Shown one piece after another: positions 13,516 through 26,486 of a stretch of DNA of 64,000 nt (position 1 is the first letter of the stretch; each line of letters starts with the position of its first letter). The position numbers and the translations under genes are program-made. The notes beneath the pieces were generated by a model. The model was given only the letters and a program-made list of their open reading frames with translations. It made no database searches and had not been told where the DNA came from. The stretch comes from Ulva prolifera (taxonomy: Eukaryota; Chlorophyta; Ulvophyceae; Ulvales; Ulvaceae). The stretch covers positions 3,468,022 through 3,532,021 of the forward strand of contig CM041202.1 of assembly GCA_023078555.1 (NCBI GenBank). Direction: 5' to 3'.

Positions 13516-14620
13516 CCGTATATAATGTAAAGAGTCGTCAGTGTCTGTCCCTAAATTCGTGAGAACGACGAAACGAATGCTGTGTCACATCCCCACGACT
13601 CTGACATTGACGAAATTGCAAAGACATCAAATCCGCGTGTCCCGGGCTTCTCGTCGCTGGAGCGACGAGATGCAAAGCAATGGATAATGGTGATGTGTCG
13701 GCTCACGAATGCCGGAACATGCAGCGGTACAAAATGTGTCCTACCGCAGGGGCATACCTGCAGCTCGAGGGGTGTCAGGCGGCTCGAGTCCTGGCGAGGC
13801 GTTGCGTGGTTGTGAAGCTGACGCTGAGTTCAGGCGGCTGGCTTGGAGCGGCTGGACTGGGGCTTCTGTGTGTCGGTGTACGTGTAGAGCTGAAGCTCTG
13901 CTGAAAGGAGTGCCTCTTGAGCAGTCTGCACATCATCGCCCGGGTGAAGGGGTTGCTGGACAGAGGGTTGGGTGGGCTAGCCAACAGGCACTGTAGGACT
14001 GTCCCGATTGCATGGGAATTCACACACAGCACGAGTAGCTGACGCATGTACCTCTGATGAGAGGGCTGTACCTCTGTCCATGGAGGAACGTTACTGTCAA
14101 TGGAATTAGATTCGCTCAAAGCGGCTCCCCGAACGTGTTGCTCTAATCCCGAGGCACAGGCGGCGTAATGGACATGTGAAGAGCGCCCAAACGGTGAAAT
14201 ATGTGTGTCCCGACCCGAGCGGCATCAGACCGATGGACCTCGCCAAAATTAAACCGCATGTTTGTCCATGTAGCCACAGTAACAACAGTTGAAAATTTAA
14301 ATAAACCCGAAAATTCGCCCTGTCCCACCAAAACCCACAACGACACTTCACATTATATACGGTAGTCGTACGCGTCCAAGTCTGAAATAACCTTTCTCTT
14401 ACATCTTTCATTGGTTCCGGCACTGTCTTGCATCCCGTGCAGTATACTCCATGATCTGTGTAGTGACCTTTCGTACGTCCTGGCGGCTCTCCGAGTCTAG
14501 GCTCTGCTAAACTCCCAATGCACACATAATAGGTTCGCGTTTATAACACACCCCACAAGCATCCAATGCACATAATAGAACTTGCTGGTTTATGACATGG
14601 AATCGATGATGGGTTTTGTC
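13516..14620. other. No recognisable gene
   Basis: Overlapping open frames lack motifs. Two short inverted words, accgtatataatgtaaagagtcg (13508-13530) and the near reverse complement at 14341-14365 (cacttcacattatatacggt), could be ends of a small inverted-repeat element, but I could not extend them. Confidence 0.35.
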
Positions 14621-15653
14621 TAGGGCTGTAAATTTATCATTTGTGGGCATGATTTAATGAACAAAGCTAAAGTAAAATAGGGTAAAAAAGCTTCATTTTA
14701 GACGAGTTTCAAACTAGTGTTTTGATGCTTTACCGGTAAAACTGTTAAGCATGTCGAGGAGGTGGTTTCGGCCATTTGGACGGCACAAACACGTCCACAG
14801 CCACCGAGGTACACCTATTGCACCACCTATCAACTATCTGCGTCTTCTGAGCAACTTGACAATGATGGAGATGCACCTAGGTTGTCAGAGTGTTGGACAC
14901 ATGGTACATCACCCATGTTTTGGCACACCAGCTCCTCCTCATACACTTCATCAACAAAACCAAGCAGATTTTCAAAGCATCGAGTTTCGACAACAGCTGC
15001 ATCATTATCGCCTAGGCGATGGAGGTTCATTGTACAGTGTCGTTGGCAGCGTACTGAATTTCATTGATCTTCTCTTCGCGGTCAAGTTGTCACCGACATT
15101 TCACAGCCTCTCCACAACTGTAGAGGGCTTCGCAGACATAATTTTTATGGCAGCCTCTCTCGGCAAACATTTCAACAACATCACGAGGCGCAACATCAGT
15201 CGCAACTGGCTTTCTGCGCATACTGGAGCCACCAACATCTGCCAAATCAGCCAGATTTGCCTCAACCCAACTTTCAATTCGGTCTTGTCTTGTGTCGAGC
15301 CTAGAAGTTGCTCACTGCCACATGACAGGTGCACACAGGCTACGGAAACTGACTCCCACAGCATGAGCAAGCGACACGGACTCAAGTACTAGGAGCCAGC
15401 AACAGGTGTGCTGCGAGTTACATAATGGCCACCGTGCTTTGCTAGTGATATTTGTCCTATGAGGTCGGTCAAAGCCATCTGAATACAGCCCTTTTTGGCC
15501 TCAACTTGGATTTTAAAGCACCCTTCACGTTAAAATGCGATAAAGCGAAACGGCCTCTTTAAAGCCTCGAAATCGTTTTAACGTTAAAACTGTCAAGTAA
15601 AATAGCATTTTAAAGTAGGTGAACATGGGCGTAACGTTCAATTTACAGCTCTA
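14621..15653. mobile_element. Non-autonomous hAT-like element with terminal inverted repeats
   Basis: The left end TAGGGCTGTAAATTTATCAT and right end (reverse complement TAGAGCTGTAAATTGAACGT) form an imperfect inverted repeat of about 30 bp, both continuing to a GGGCATG/GCCCATG word. TAGRGCTGTAAATT ends and T/A-rich subterminal TTTTAACGTTAAAAC motifs are typical of hAT elements. No matching 8-bp target duplication is visible (gttttgtc against ttcgccgt). The 213-codon plus-strand frame inside shows no transposase motif, so the element looks non-autonomous. Confidence 0.6.
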
Positions 15654-16561
15654 TTCGCCGTTTGCTGCGATGGTGCTGAATTCTCTCATATCGACAGCTC
15701 GCATGCTGCTTCAAAGCGGATGAAAAGGCGTAGTGACGTCGGTGTGAAGATTTTCAAAAACATGTCATGTTGAATTTTTCTCGACCCGCACAGCGTGTGT
15801 CTGACGAACCACAAATACGGAGCAGCCCGGTTATTCCTGCCACGAAGAGGAAACTTTTGCCGGGTCCATTCCCTACGGAGCCCGCAACGACTCTGTGACG
15901 TTCGTACGGTAATGTCCCGCTATTGGTGGCTCAAATCAGTGCCTGTGCGGACGATCAGTGTGCTGCTAAAACACGACAGAGAAAGCTCGACATTGAAAAC
16001 GTTACTGCGTCCTGTCTTATCCTGTGGAACCAATAAATAACTCATCGTTACATTATGCGCACGGTGCGCATCCAGGACCCAGGTGGTGGGGGCCTGGTGG
16101 CGACAGGGATTCGTGTCGCGACATGTAGCGAATGCAGCTGAATGGTTTTGGCAGGAGGGCAAGGCGAGCAATGCACGAGGCTTAGACCGGTCAACCTTCG
16201 ATTCGAGGTAGCTCCACAAATATGAAGTCGACAGTGCACACGCAAGTTGCATTGGAAGCAGTCGTTTGTGACGTCAACGACACGAAAGCTGGGTGTAAGG
16301 GAAGAAACAGGCACGTCCCTGCCGGGATCATCCAGAAATGTCACATGATGTCGCCGCCTTTTGCGGAGTACATGGATTCATGACCGAGCTGCGTATGTGG
16401 TTGTGTACTCAAGTGTCGACTTGATGGTGGGTTGCGCACGTCGAGGCCTTGTTGCAGATGTGCCCGTGACCCGTGAGTGTGCTTTGCAACTTTTTCTGCC
16501 ATTTGAATTGTCTCGAGGTGCAGAATCAACCGAGTTTAGTCCGGAGGTGCGCTGAAACAAG
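15654..16561 (+). other. Upstream region of actin
   Basis: No coding signal that I trust. It probably holds the promoter and 5' UTR of actin. A perfect TGACGTCA lies at 16269-16276. No TATA box stands out near the start codon. Confidence 0.45.
16269..16276. promoter_or_regulatory. TGACGTCA palindrome upstream of actin
   Basis: A perfect 8-bp CRE/bZIP-type palindrome about 290 bp before the actin ATG. Binding of a bZIP factor is inferred from the word alone. Confidence 0.3.
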
Positions 16562-19177
16562 ATGGGTGACGAAGGCGAGGTGTCTGCCGTCGTTTGTGAC
16601 AATGGCTCCGGAGTAGTGAAGGTATGCTGTACTGCCACATGTGTTGCTTTGTGCACGACAGCGTGACAGGCGACAAGCTGACCCCGATCATCGTTGAATC
16701 CGGCATTTGGCTGGAAACCGCCACTCGTCGTCCTTTCGTTGAGATTGCACGGCTGTTCCATCCTTGCGAAGTGGTGACTGATGCATGATCTCAGTTGAAG
16801 GACATCCGTTCCATTGCGCAGGCCGGATTTGCTGGCGATGATGCTCCGCGATCTATCTTTCCATCGATCGTGGGCCGACCTCGGCATCAAGGCGTCATGG
16901 TCGGAATGGGGCAAAAGGTGGTGTTTCTATTTATGTGATCAGGTCAATGGTGCGGTCTTGCATGTTGACTTATTGAGAAACGCAGGATTCCTACGTCGGA
17001 GAAGAAGCTAACGCCAAAAGAGGCATTTTAGCTCTGAAGTATCCAATCGAGCATGGCATCGTCACGGACTGGGATGATATGGAGAAGATTTGGCATCACA
17101 CGTTCTACAACGAGCTTCGCGTTGCGCCTGAGGTGCGAAGAGCGATATACACTTGGTATCAGAGCTTTTGTTTTGGCATACATGACATGAGATACACACA
17201 ACGCACAGTATTGGTGGAGACCGGTCTCTGCAGAGCAAGTTGCTGGTTGACAATGCAGATCCATACCACGACACATGCAATATACTGAAACAATATTGAA
17301 ACAGCGATCAATTAGCCACAGCATTGAGATGCGACCCGTGAATTTACATATTGGAAAGATCAACGATTGCCTGTGTGCTGCATGTGAAGTGGTTGCCAAT
17401 TGTGATATTTTTGGTAGCAGGCGCCTTGAGACCTACTTCCTTGATGAAATTGAGTATGCTGCACACGTACATGAAGCTGTCAACATAGACTGTGAAAGTT
17501 GAAATTTGGATAGTTGTATGTGATGTTGCCTGCACTGTATGGAAGTCCAGGTTCCTGTCATTTGCGTTTGGTGAGGTAGTTGGGTTTCCAGTGAGAGCCA
17601 AGCTGGCGATCAGAGACTTTAAAGCATCCGTTATGATCCTCCGCATTTTCACAATTGTGACGTCATCTTGTTGGCCATCGCAGAGGATGCTTACTTAAGC
17701 AGGGCACGATGCTGCTACTGATGACAGTCAACCCGGTTTTCATCATCTATGTCTGGTATGAAGCAAGCTGAGCGGCCGAGGACTCTCACACTTACTTGCA
17801 ACAGATCCTTCACATCCGTTTCAAGCTAATCATGAGCATCTCCTCACAGCTGACATGCGCCAGTGTGGCTTTATTGTTGTTTCAAGTCCATGTGTGCAGA
17901 GCAGTCAATGCAGCCAACGGTGAACACATGGCAACGTGGACATATGGCAACATGTTGTGTATGCATGTACCTGTGCACATGTCTGCGTTGTTGCCTTGTT
18001 GTCGGGTGTTTGTGAGCAATGCTTTCCGTCCGTCACATGCGCGGACCACCAAGAAGTCATACCCTTGCCGCTGGCCTTCGCGGTACAAGATGCAGTACAA
18101 CTGAGTGATGTGTATGTATGATTCTAGTTAGGTGAAGATGTTACGGTCAAAGTACACCTGTGTGCGTGTTTTCACCAGAACATCAGGGGCTGCATTGCCT
18201 GTGGCCATGGAAAGTCGTGGCCCTATCTTGTTCTTGATGACACCTCGACCGCGTTTGCTGAGGCATGCTGAGCGACAAGACATCTGCACGCGTTCTTGTC
18301 CCCGCAACGTTTCGATTTCGTCAAAATTTTTCACTCCTACATGCAGGAACACCCAATATTGCTTACCGAGGCGCCAATGAATCCAAAGCTGAATCGAGAG
18401 AAGATGACACAAATTATGTTTGAAACTTTCAATGCCCCTGCTATGTATGTACAGATACAGGCTGTTCTCTCTCTATATGCATCTGGACGCACAACTGGTA
18501 TTGTGTTGGATTGTGGTGACGGGGTGAGCCATACGGTACCTATCTACGAGGGTTATGCCATGCCGCATGCTATACAGCGATTGGATCTGGCAGGACGGGA
18601 TCTAACAGAGTACATGATGAGGATATTGACAGACAGGGGCTACAGTTTCACAACATCGGCCGAGCGAGAAATTGTTAGAGACATCAAGGAAAAGCTTTGC
18701 TATGTCGCACTGGACTTTGAACAAGAGATGGCTACATCGATGTCCAGTTCCACTCTCGAGAAGACGTATGAACTACCTGATGGCCAGGTGATCACCGTTG
18801 GAAGTGAGCGGTTCAGGTGCCCAGAAGTACTGTTCAATCCCGCACTGTTAGGCATGGAGGCTGTGGGTGTTCATGAGACCACCTTCAATTCCATCATGAA
18901 ATGTGATGTAGATATCAGAAAAGATCTCTACGGAAACATTGTTCTGTCTGGCGGGACAACCATGTTTGCTGGTATATCTGATAGGATGAGCAAAGAAGTC
19001 AGTAGTCATGCCCCATCTTCAATGAAAGTGAAGGTTGTTGCTCCTCCAGAGCGAAAGTTTTCAGTCTGGATTGGAGGGTCCATTCTTGCGTCTTTGTCCA
19101 CATTTCAGCAAATGTGGATTGCCAAGTCCGAGTATGATGAATCAGGCCCTTCAATAGTTCACCGCAAATGTTTTTAA
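16562..19177 (+). CDS. Actin (four exons, 377 aa)
   Basis: Exons: 16562-16621, 16822-16917, 16986-17132 and 18347-19177, all phase 0, with introns GTATGC...GCAG, GTGGTG...GCAG and GTGCGA...GCAG. The protein starts [20 protein letters not shown], continues [40 protein letters not shown] and [14 protein letters not shown], and ends [11 protein letters not shown]. Phosphate loops ([17 protein letters not shown]) and the adenosine motif (GGTTMF) are intact, so it should bind ATP and polymerise into cytoskeletal filaments. The length is normal (375-377). The third intron is long (1.2 kb). The first intron falls after codon 20, a position also used in land-plant actins. Conventional actin, not an actin-related protein. 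Minor oddity: LDCGDG carries Cys where Ser is usual. Confidence 0.97.
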
Positions 19178-20075
19178 AGGTTGCTAGGAAGTGATCTTTG
19201 TCTCGCTTGATAACATGCCAAGATTGGGGAGGTGAGTTGGACTGTGGTGACAGGAAGTGTGGTACGAGCCTGCAAGTATAGATGATTGACGCTGCCTCTT
19301 TCTTTTAAGCTAACTGCCTATGAACGATTTCCGAAACATTGCTGACTACTCATCCACCGAGTGCTGTATCGAGTGCCATTTGGGCTTTTGCATTGCTTTG
19401 TAGCATGCCCGTTGTGGTTCACTCCTCCTCCACATGCCCGCCTTCCACATGTGCTTCAGCCCATCGGTCCTTCTCCACACAATACGCACGCCCGCGCTGC
19501 TGCATGCAGAGGTCGCACTAAAGCTCTTACCCGCATGCCACACAACAAAACACCAGACAGCGAGAATGTCAGTGGTACAGAGGCCAGCAGGATCATTTGC
19601 TAGCGCAGTGGTCAGAGGAAGGCCACTGAACCGATTTGTTCGGGGCACGTCAAATGACAGCTGTCTATGTGTGAGCACGGACTGTGTATCTGATGAATGG
19701 TAGCCTGGGCAAACAAACTGTTATGTTATTCCGTCCTTGACTAACTGCTCCAATTTACATACCACAAACTTTGTGCCTGTTCGCCAAAGTGTGTCACATC
19801 GTTGTAACCCATGGTGTGACATGTGGTGCGCACACACGGTGTACATCACCTTCCGATAATTCACAACATTGCTCAACTTTCTTATGCCTAAGCACAGGTA
19901 TGTTAAAACCTGCCAAGGTTCATTTCACATGCTGCATCATCACAGCGAAAACAAAGTGCGTTACACAAGCGCAGGTCATTCCATGACCAAAACCAACACA
20001 ACATCAGAAACACCGGTAAACGCAAATCTCAATGTCCATGCTCAGCAAAGCACAACACCGTTCAGGATTGCAGCG
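19178..20075. other. Region between the convergent actin and NAP1 3' ends
   Basis: Actin (+) and NAP1 (-) converge here, so it should hold both 3' UTRs. Small open frames have no motifs. No clear repeat was seen. Confidence 0.5.
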
Positions 20076-23000
20076 TCATTGTTGCTTGCATTCCTGGGTG
20101 CTTTCTGGGCTTCCAGTACCAAGCCCTGCAGCATCCGAAGCATCACAGCGTGCGGTGTCATTATCATCTTCACTCTCTTCAATATTAATGCATTCATCTT
20201 CGTCATCGAGTTCCGTGCTGTCGTCGAACTCTGGTTCGAAGGTTTTTTCACCAGAAAAATACTTTGCTGCGTGCGGAATCATGTCCTCCATCAGAGTCAT
20301 GGTAATAGCCAAGCAGTCTTCCGCTTCCTGCACGCCGGGACTGCACTGTTGCTGCCCTGTCACTTTTAAGCTATCGCTTCAGCCCAACACTGCCAGATCT
20401 ACAAGCCCATGGCACACGAATCAATCTACGGTACAACGCCATGCTGTATCTGGACTGAGGACTGTTTCACGGTGGGAAAATGGAGATTTTGGTTGACAGA
20501 AGTATATAAAGCACAGAGGAAATACTCGAACAGGGTGTGTTCACCAATGCAAATGCGCAGCAAATATCCTTGCAGGTGCTGAAACTCAGGTTGTTCATGA
20601 CCTGGTGACATCGTAAGGGTGACGCCTCGTGCAGTGCGCTTGGCTGAGATGAGTACAACAGGCCACATGTGAAGAACAATGGGACTGCCTGATGATATGT
20701 GCAGGCACATTCGCCATCTGTGATTGGCTTACTGTAAACCACCATTGATGCTTGCCCATGACCCGATCCATGGAGGAAACAATAACTTGAATGCTGTGAA
20801 CGAGTGGCCATAGTGACAAAGGGCACACGAAGCCACTCAAAGCTTGGCCATTCCGTAACACCCATAAGAGTATCGGGTGAGCATGCCATCGGCAGGCATG
20901 CCCAATGTCACACCGAATTGCATTGATACCATTGAACGATCGCACAAAAACACATGAATCAACTCCGTTGCAGCACATCACTGTAACACATGCTGCAGCT
21001 TCAGTCTACGCGATCACAGCAACAAATTGAGGTAAAAGAGGAACAAGTCTTCAGACATCAACACTCGCCTTAAATCATAACAGCTACTTCACAAGTAATT
21101 TTGACCTGGCCATATCACGATCTAAAATTGCACACTGACATTTGTGATGCTTGGAATACGGATATGTCAGTAATGGTAGGCCACCTCTGGGTATCGAGAT
21201 GGCAGATAAGATCTTGAGCTTTGTGGTGTCTAGTGATAGACTATGGCCACCTTTTCGTAGTAAAACTCACATGGCTGCGTCATTGCACATGTGGACAGCG
21301 TGGACCACATCGCAGCTGTGCCACGAGCCTGGGAAAGGTTCTGCAGCCGCACATTCAACTGCTACAGCACCGTAATCTGCATCATGAGACGTGAAATGTT
21401 GAGCCGACCGATTATGGCCACCGTTTCGTCAGAAAGAAATGAACTTGTTTAACGCAAGGGTCACTCTGACATTCGGTGCACATCGGAATTTATGTGCCTC
21501 ATGCACAGTCTGCACAGAAGGCACGCATTCGAGTGTTCCATGAGATTCAAAGTGGAGAAGGGCTGGAAAGTGCGGCACCTGCTTCATTGCTTCATACTCG
21601 TGTATATCGATGGTACCTTCATCAGGCGGTTTGACGGACTCAAACAGTGTGAAAAATGACTCGGCAGCCTCCGATCTGACTTGATGGCGTCCAGTCGCAC
21701 CGCCCTTCTTCTTCAGTTTGATAGTTGGGTTCTTCCCTGGATTGAAGATGGTGCCATTCTCAATTCAATTTGACAGGTCCCGACAGGATGCATGCTGAAG
21801 CATTTTTTTAATGCTACAATACATCTCACACCTGGACTTGTCCATGAGATGCGGGTGCCTTTGATGCCCTTGACAATCGTCTGATCTTCATCAGCAAATG
21901 TCACATCCAGCGAGAGCTCTTCCTCTGTGAAGAAATCATTTGGTGTAAAATAAAATTTAAGTGCAAATCCATATGCTTTAGTATTACCCTGAGCTGGTGT
22001 CAATCGCGACCCGATGATACCCACCAAGTGCTGGAGTACCATAGCATCTTTTCCGCTTATCCGATCCTGTATTGACATGTAGCAATAAGAATGCGACCCG
22101 GATCATACATGTGATGATAGCCATCACGGAAGAGTGTGTACACACCTCAATCTCAGGGTGGGCCTGCAGCACTTTTAACCAAAACCCTGGAATCCCTGTA
22201 GTTGTTGATGAGCCGTGGGCTTGGGGGACCCCCTCTCCTCTCACAATCTTCATGCGAAACTGGTAGTGCGGCCCTGCGCATGCTGTGGACCACCTTATGC
22301 ACCTGTGATGTGATTCCATGGTTGACATGTTGCCAATGCTTCATGGCGCCGGTCATCTAGCTGTCGAATTGAATCATTGCCAAAGCTGGCACCAGTGGTG
22401 TGCTTTGCGGAGCGGGAATGAGCAGCCCGCAACAGGAACAACAACCTGCATCTATGAGATACGCCACAATTCTCACAGCTTAGTGCGTGCGCACGAAATC
22501 AACGGATTGGCTGCTAAGCTAAGCGGTCCTGCGCAAGATGTTTGATGTAGGGCCAACGTTTTGGCTCACAATTATGCATTACGGCGGCATCTGCATTGCC
22601 AAAAGTATACAGGCGATATTACGTATTATATGAGGTATGTTCATCAATACGTGCAACCTTGAGCTGTGAGTGACGCAGCTGTGCTATACTTGCAACACAC
22701 GAGGTGCATCTGCGCAGACGATTCCTGATACCCCCCTGACGGTCGGCCCATGGATGAGAACACCCCTGTAGTGTCAGAGCCATTGGGCACAGCCCGATAA
22801 GAGTATGTGGCGTGTCACCGGAATTTCCCTGGCCAAAACCAGGCTGGAAGAAACCTGCCCATGTTTGATATCCATGGGCACGGCACATCTGCTGTGTCAG
22901 TGTCACCATCAAGAGGTGCAAGGCCGCCTCTGGCTCTTCAGGACAACTTCAGGAATCAAGACAGCGACATTAGCCAATGATCAGAATGTTGAGATCAACA

Positions 23001-24796
23001 ATCAGGTGCTTTGCTGATGAATGTAAGCTTGATGCCTAGGTTGTTGCATGTTGACTGTTGCTTGTGTACCGTATCACCGCTGACTGTTGGTAAGTCTTTT
23101 GGACAAGCCACCACCCGTGCACCTATGCTCAGCACACCGTGTGGATGCCTCGATGTTGAATAAAGGGAAGACATATCACGGGTCAGCTGAGCTACAACCC
23201 GCTTTCGAGGATTGTGCCAACCAAGCGTCGCCCACCGCCACAGCGCCACCAAGTCCCTTCGCACCTCCATTGCAGTGCTGAGTTCTCTTGTGATAGACCT
23301 CTGCGGGCTGGATTGATGTGGACTGAATTTTCGTGAAGACGAAATGTGAGCAAGGGAGGCGCAGTGGAAACCTTGGAGCATGAATAATACACGAGACGTC
23401 AGTATGCCAGCGCAACCTCGGCAGTCTGATAAATCGCATGAAAAAATATGGGACCCGTGGGGTAACAGATGCAGTGGACGGTGGTAGTATTGTATACACA
23501 GAAAACATCTTCAGGCGTACAATTATGGCAACTGCATGATGAGAGCATTGTGAATGCATCAGATATTAATCAAAATGGAACGGGCCTGTGTGTCAACCAC
23601 ACCCAGGTCGGACCTGCAACCCACAAATCCAACAGCGAATGAATGGCATGACTGAATGTGTGCTTACGTTGAGAGAGGCCAGCAATTCTCAAACCTGCTG
23701 AGACACTGAACTCACAACCACATCAACTGGGTGCAATCAAGTACTGTGGCGCTGTCCATGTGCGGTCATGCACATAGCACCACTCGGGCAATCACTGTTG
23801 ACTGGGACCTATTGTGGATCATGTGACATGAGGACTGCTGAGAATTTCTGGTGAAATTTCAGTTGCTTGTACGACTGGGCATGCATTCATCACGGAGCAT
23901 GGACATTTTGGACTGTACTCAATCTCACAGCTGTTGGAGAGCTGCATGGCTACCCACATACTTGTAAACATCATCTTCACATGATTGTACAAGAACGGCA
24001 AGAGGCAGGAAACACAGGAAGCCCTTCACGTACACACAGCATGTAAACACAACAAAAGCAGTGTACTGTTGATGGTTTGTATTGATTCGAGATAGAGCCA
24101 AGTCTGGCTCGTCTCACAGGCCGATCATTCTCAAGTGTGGTGCCTTTGATAGTAGAATGGATACTGTGTTGTTTATGTGAGCCACAGATTACACGGATCC
24201 AGACCATTGCATGGTGGATAACCATTGCATTGCATCAGCATACTGCGTTGCTTGTGTGATCAAGTGCGTGTGGTTAGGTCAGCCGCCTTGAATGATTCGC
24301 TGCTGTACTATGTTGCCGTCTCCCCTGACATATCTTCAGATCGATGCTTTTCTTTGAAAGGCCTTGTAGTTATTTTTGTTGCTCTGCCGTGCAGAGGCCC
24401 GAGCTCGTGTAACTTTGTCCTGTGGTGCGTTGCAGGCAAAGATGCACCGGACGGATGCTCCTGGGATCGCGAGCGGCTTCGTGGCAGTACACAGGGATCA
24501 CATGATGCATTCGATGACATGCAGCTGGCCATCAAGCATGGTCACCATGGCCCTGGAGTGCGTGGACAAAACGCACCAAGCAAAGCCTCATACTTCATTT
24601 CTAAGTCGCGGCGCTCGCGCGAAAGCGCAGCCATCAGCTTATCAATGTCTGACTGATTAGTTTCAAGCGCTTCGAGGCTTCTACGCATGGGCGATTCATG
24701 CTGTTCAAGCCAGGCCTGCCTGTCAAACGCGGGTTCGTCGTTGACGTGCATCTCCCGTAGCTGTGCCACCACTCTGTTCGAATCATCTGCATGCAT
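20076..24796 (-). CDS. NAP1-family nucleosome assembly protein (histone chaperone)
   Basis: Clear exons on the minus strand: 24796-24577 (starts MHADDSNRVVAQLREM; includes RRDLEMKYEALL, the long dimerisation helix), one ending at 22146 (GIPGFWLKVLQAHPEIE), 22066-21832 (DRISGKDAMVLQHLV, YGFALKFYFTPNDFF), 21736-21579 (KNPTIKLKKKKGG, ESFFTLFESVKPP) and 20327-20076 (ITMTLMEDMIPHAAKYFSGE, an acidic run, then STQECKQQ). Phases agree across the last three introns (0, 1, 0). NAP1 proteins bind H2A-H2B or H3-H4 and shuttle between cytoplasm and nucleus. The C-terminal CKQQ matches the prenylatable tail of animal and plant NAP1. The exon or exons between 24577 and about 22270 are unresolved; DDRRHEALA near 22340 is a candidate. 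The first intron is then about 2.2 kb and contains no other gene I can see. Confidence 0.85.
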
Positions 24797-25064
24797 CGCG
24801 CTGATCGCAGAACGGCTTCCAGAGTCGTTGCGGCGTCCTTTCCAATTGCTCAGATGTTTACGCCACCTCGCTTTGACACCACTGAGGAGGGTTCAGTAAA
24901 AGTATACCCAGCTCTGTTGCGTTAAAGTTTTTCAGTGCGTTCGTGGGGCGTGCCTGCAGAGCGTAGCCTCCATGGGGAGTTGCGAGCACAAAGGTCGTCC
25001 TTCGTGCTATCCTCCGCCTGTCCTGGCGTCACAGTGGCAGTTATGTTTCCCGCTACGAGCAGCC

Positions 25065-25280
25065 ATGTCTTCCGTTATATGGGGTCTCCCAGGTTCCCAG
25101 CCGACACTAAAACGCATGCATGATGGGCCGGCCCGGCAGGCTCGAGCAGTTGCTCTGGGCAGGTCTGGTTCGTCCACCACAGACTACACAGCTGCTGCCT
25201 CCAAACTGTTCAAACGTCATAGTATGCCATTGTTATTGCTATTGATGCTTGGGATGGTGCTGGCAGAGGCATCGATGTAA
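25065..25280 (+). CDS. Candidate small tail-anchored protein
   Basis: ATG at 25065 in a good context (gcagccATGt) gives 71 codons: MSSVIWGLPGSQPTLKRMHD at the start, Ser/Ala-rich middle, then KRHS followed by a hydrophobic C-terminal segment MPLLLLLMLGMVLAEASM. One C-terminal membrane helix preceded by basic residues suggests tail anchoring in the ER or a related membrane. It lies 268 bp from the NAP1 start and diverges from it, so the two could share a promoter. I recognise no family; it may be chance or one exon of a longer gene. Confidence 0.35.
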   Translation: MSSVIWGLPGSQPTLKRMHDGPARQARAVALGRSGSSTTDYTAAASKLFKRHSMPLLLLLMLGMVLAEASM

Positions 25281-26486
25281 CCAGCAAGTGCCCGTGCACG
25301 TACTGGGTGCCGCAAAAACATAGCAGTTGCCGCGATCGACATTCTGCAATGATCACCCGGACGTTACGCATCCAGACCTGGGCAAGATATCGGCAAAGGC
25401 CTATCCCGAACTATTTGTGCTCCCGCTTGAACAATGCTCGAGTGTACTGCTTGATTTTGCTCAGATGCGGTAACGCATTCCGTGGCGTGCGGGGAAACTT
25501 GCGGTTTGGACGTGGCGCCTGAAAAGCTACTTTATGCAGTAAGATCCACCTGCAGCCGCAAGGCAGCCTTGACTGCGGCGTCACAACCGATGAATTTCGA
25601 CAACGTGATCGTGTCAGCCGCACTTGAGCTGCTGTGGTGACAACGTGTTGCTCAATACATGTGGCATGCATGGGCCACCTGCCATGTGCTCAGGGAAATC
25701 AGTATGGTCACCATTACAGTGTGGCAGTCAACATTCCACTTCCCGAGGCACCAGGAATGTGTGTTGGCACTTGGCTGACAGAGTTGGAGGCAGCGCAGGG
25801 CTGGCATGCCTCACCCATGGCCTTGAACAAGGGCTACCTTTGAGTGGCTGTTTCTCTCTGATGGAGCCTGCAGTGACGAAAACGCCGTTTTTTTGGCCTA
25901 GACAATGCCTAGTACCTTTTCCTTAGTGCCAGCTAACTAAGAGGACTGTTGCGGATCCAAGGAACCAAAAATTACCGCAATCCGAGAAGTATGCACTGAT
26001 ATATGGATTGTTGACTGCACTTGGTCTTGGGCCCCACTTGGAGCTGCACCGAGAGCCCGACTACACGAGCACGCAGATCTGCGGCTGCGTCGCGACGAGG
26101 CGCGCTACTGCGCAGATGATTAGACCTTTATCTATAGATGCTCTGCGATCAGTTTTGTCTCCTGAATTCTTGGATGTGTTACGTGCTGCATGACCTTCCG
26201 TGACCCATGCATGTGGGGACCTTCAGTCCGGTTGAGATGCACCACGTCAGCTCGACACTGAGACTCGGACGTCCACCGCTACGACAAGAAATGTCCCAGC
26301 ATGGATTCCTGGCACGGCTGTCGGTATCCTCGGGGCGCTGGTAGTATAGTCTACGCCGCCGCCAGCTGTAAGGGCGTATCTCTGACGAGGCCGCTGATTC
26401 GCGTGCTATGTTTTTGCGGGAGCCTGTAGGCTTCAGGACTGTCGCGACATAAAGTCGCTGCCGTGCGTGACTGTGCTGCGGGCATC
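25281..26486. other. No recognisable gene
   Basis: Open frames up to about 110 codons on both strands, without motifs or repeats I can identify. Confidence 0.4.

Noticed and set aside
13508..14365. Inverted pair around accgtatataatgtaaagag as a transposon
   Set aside because: Only about 20-25 bp match imperfectly and no flanking duplication is visible; mentioned under the region but not called an element.
14751..15392. 213-codon plus-strand ORF inside the hAT-like element
   Set aside because: No transposase or other domain. It lies between the inverted repeats and is most likely chance.
16378..16914. 178-codon minus-strand ORF overlapping actin exons 1 and 2
   Set aside because: Antisense of actin coding sequence; no motif of its own.
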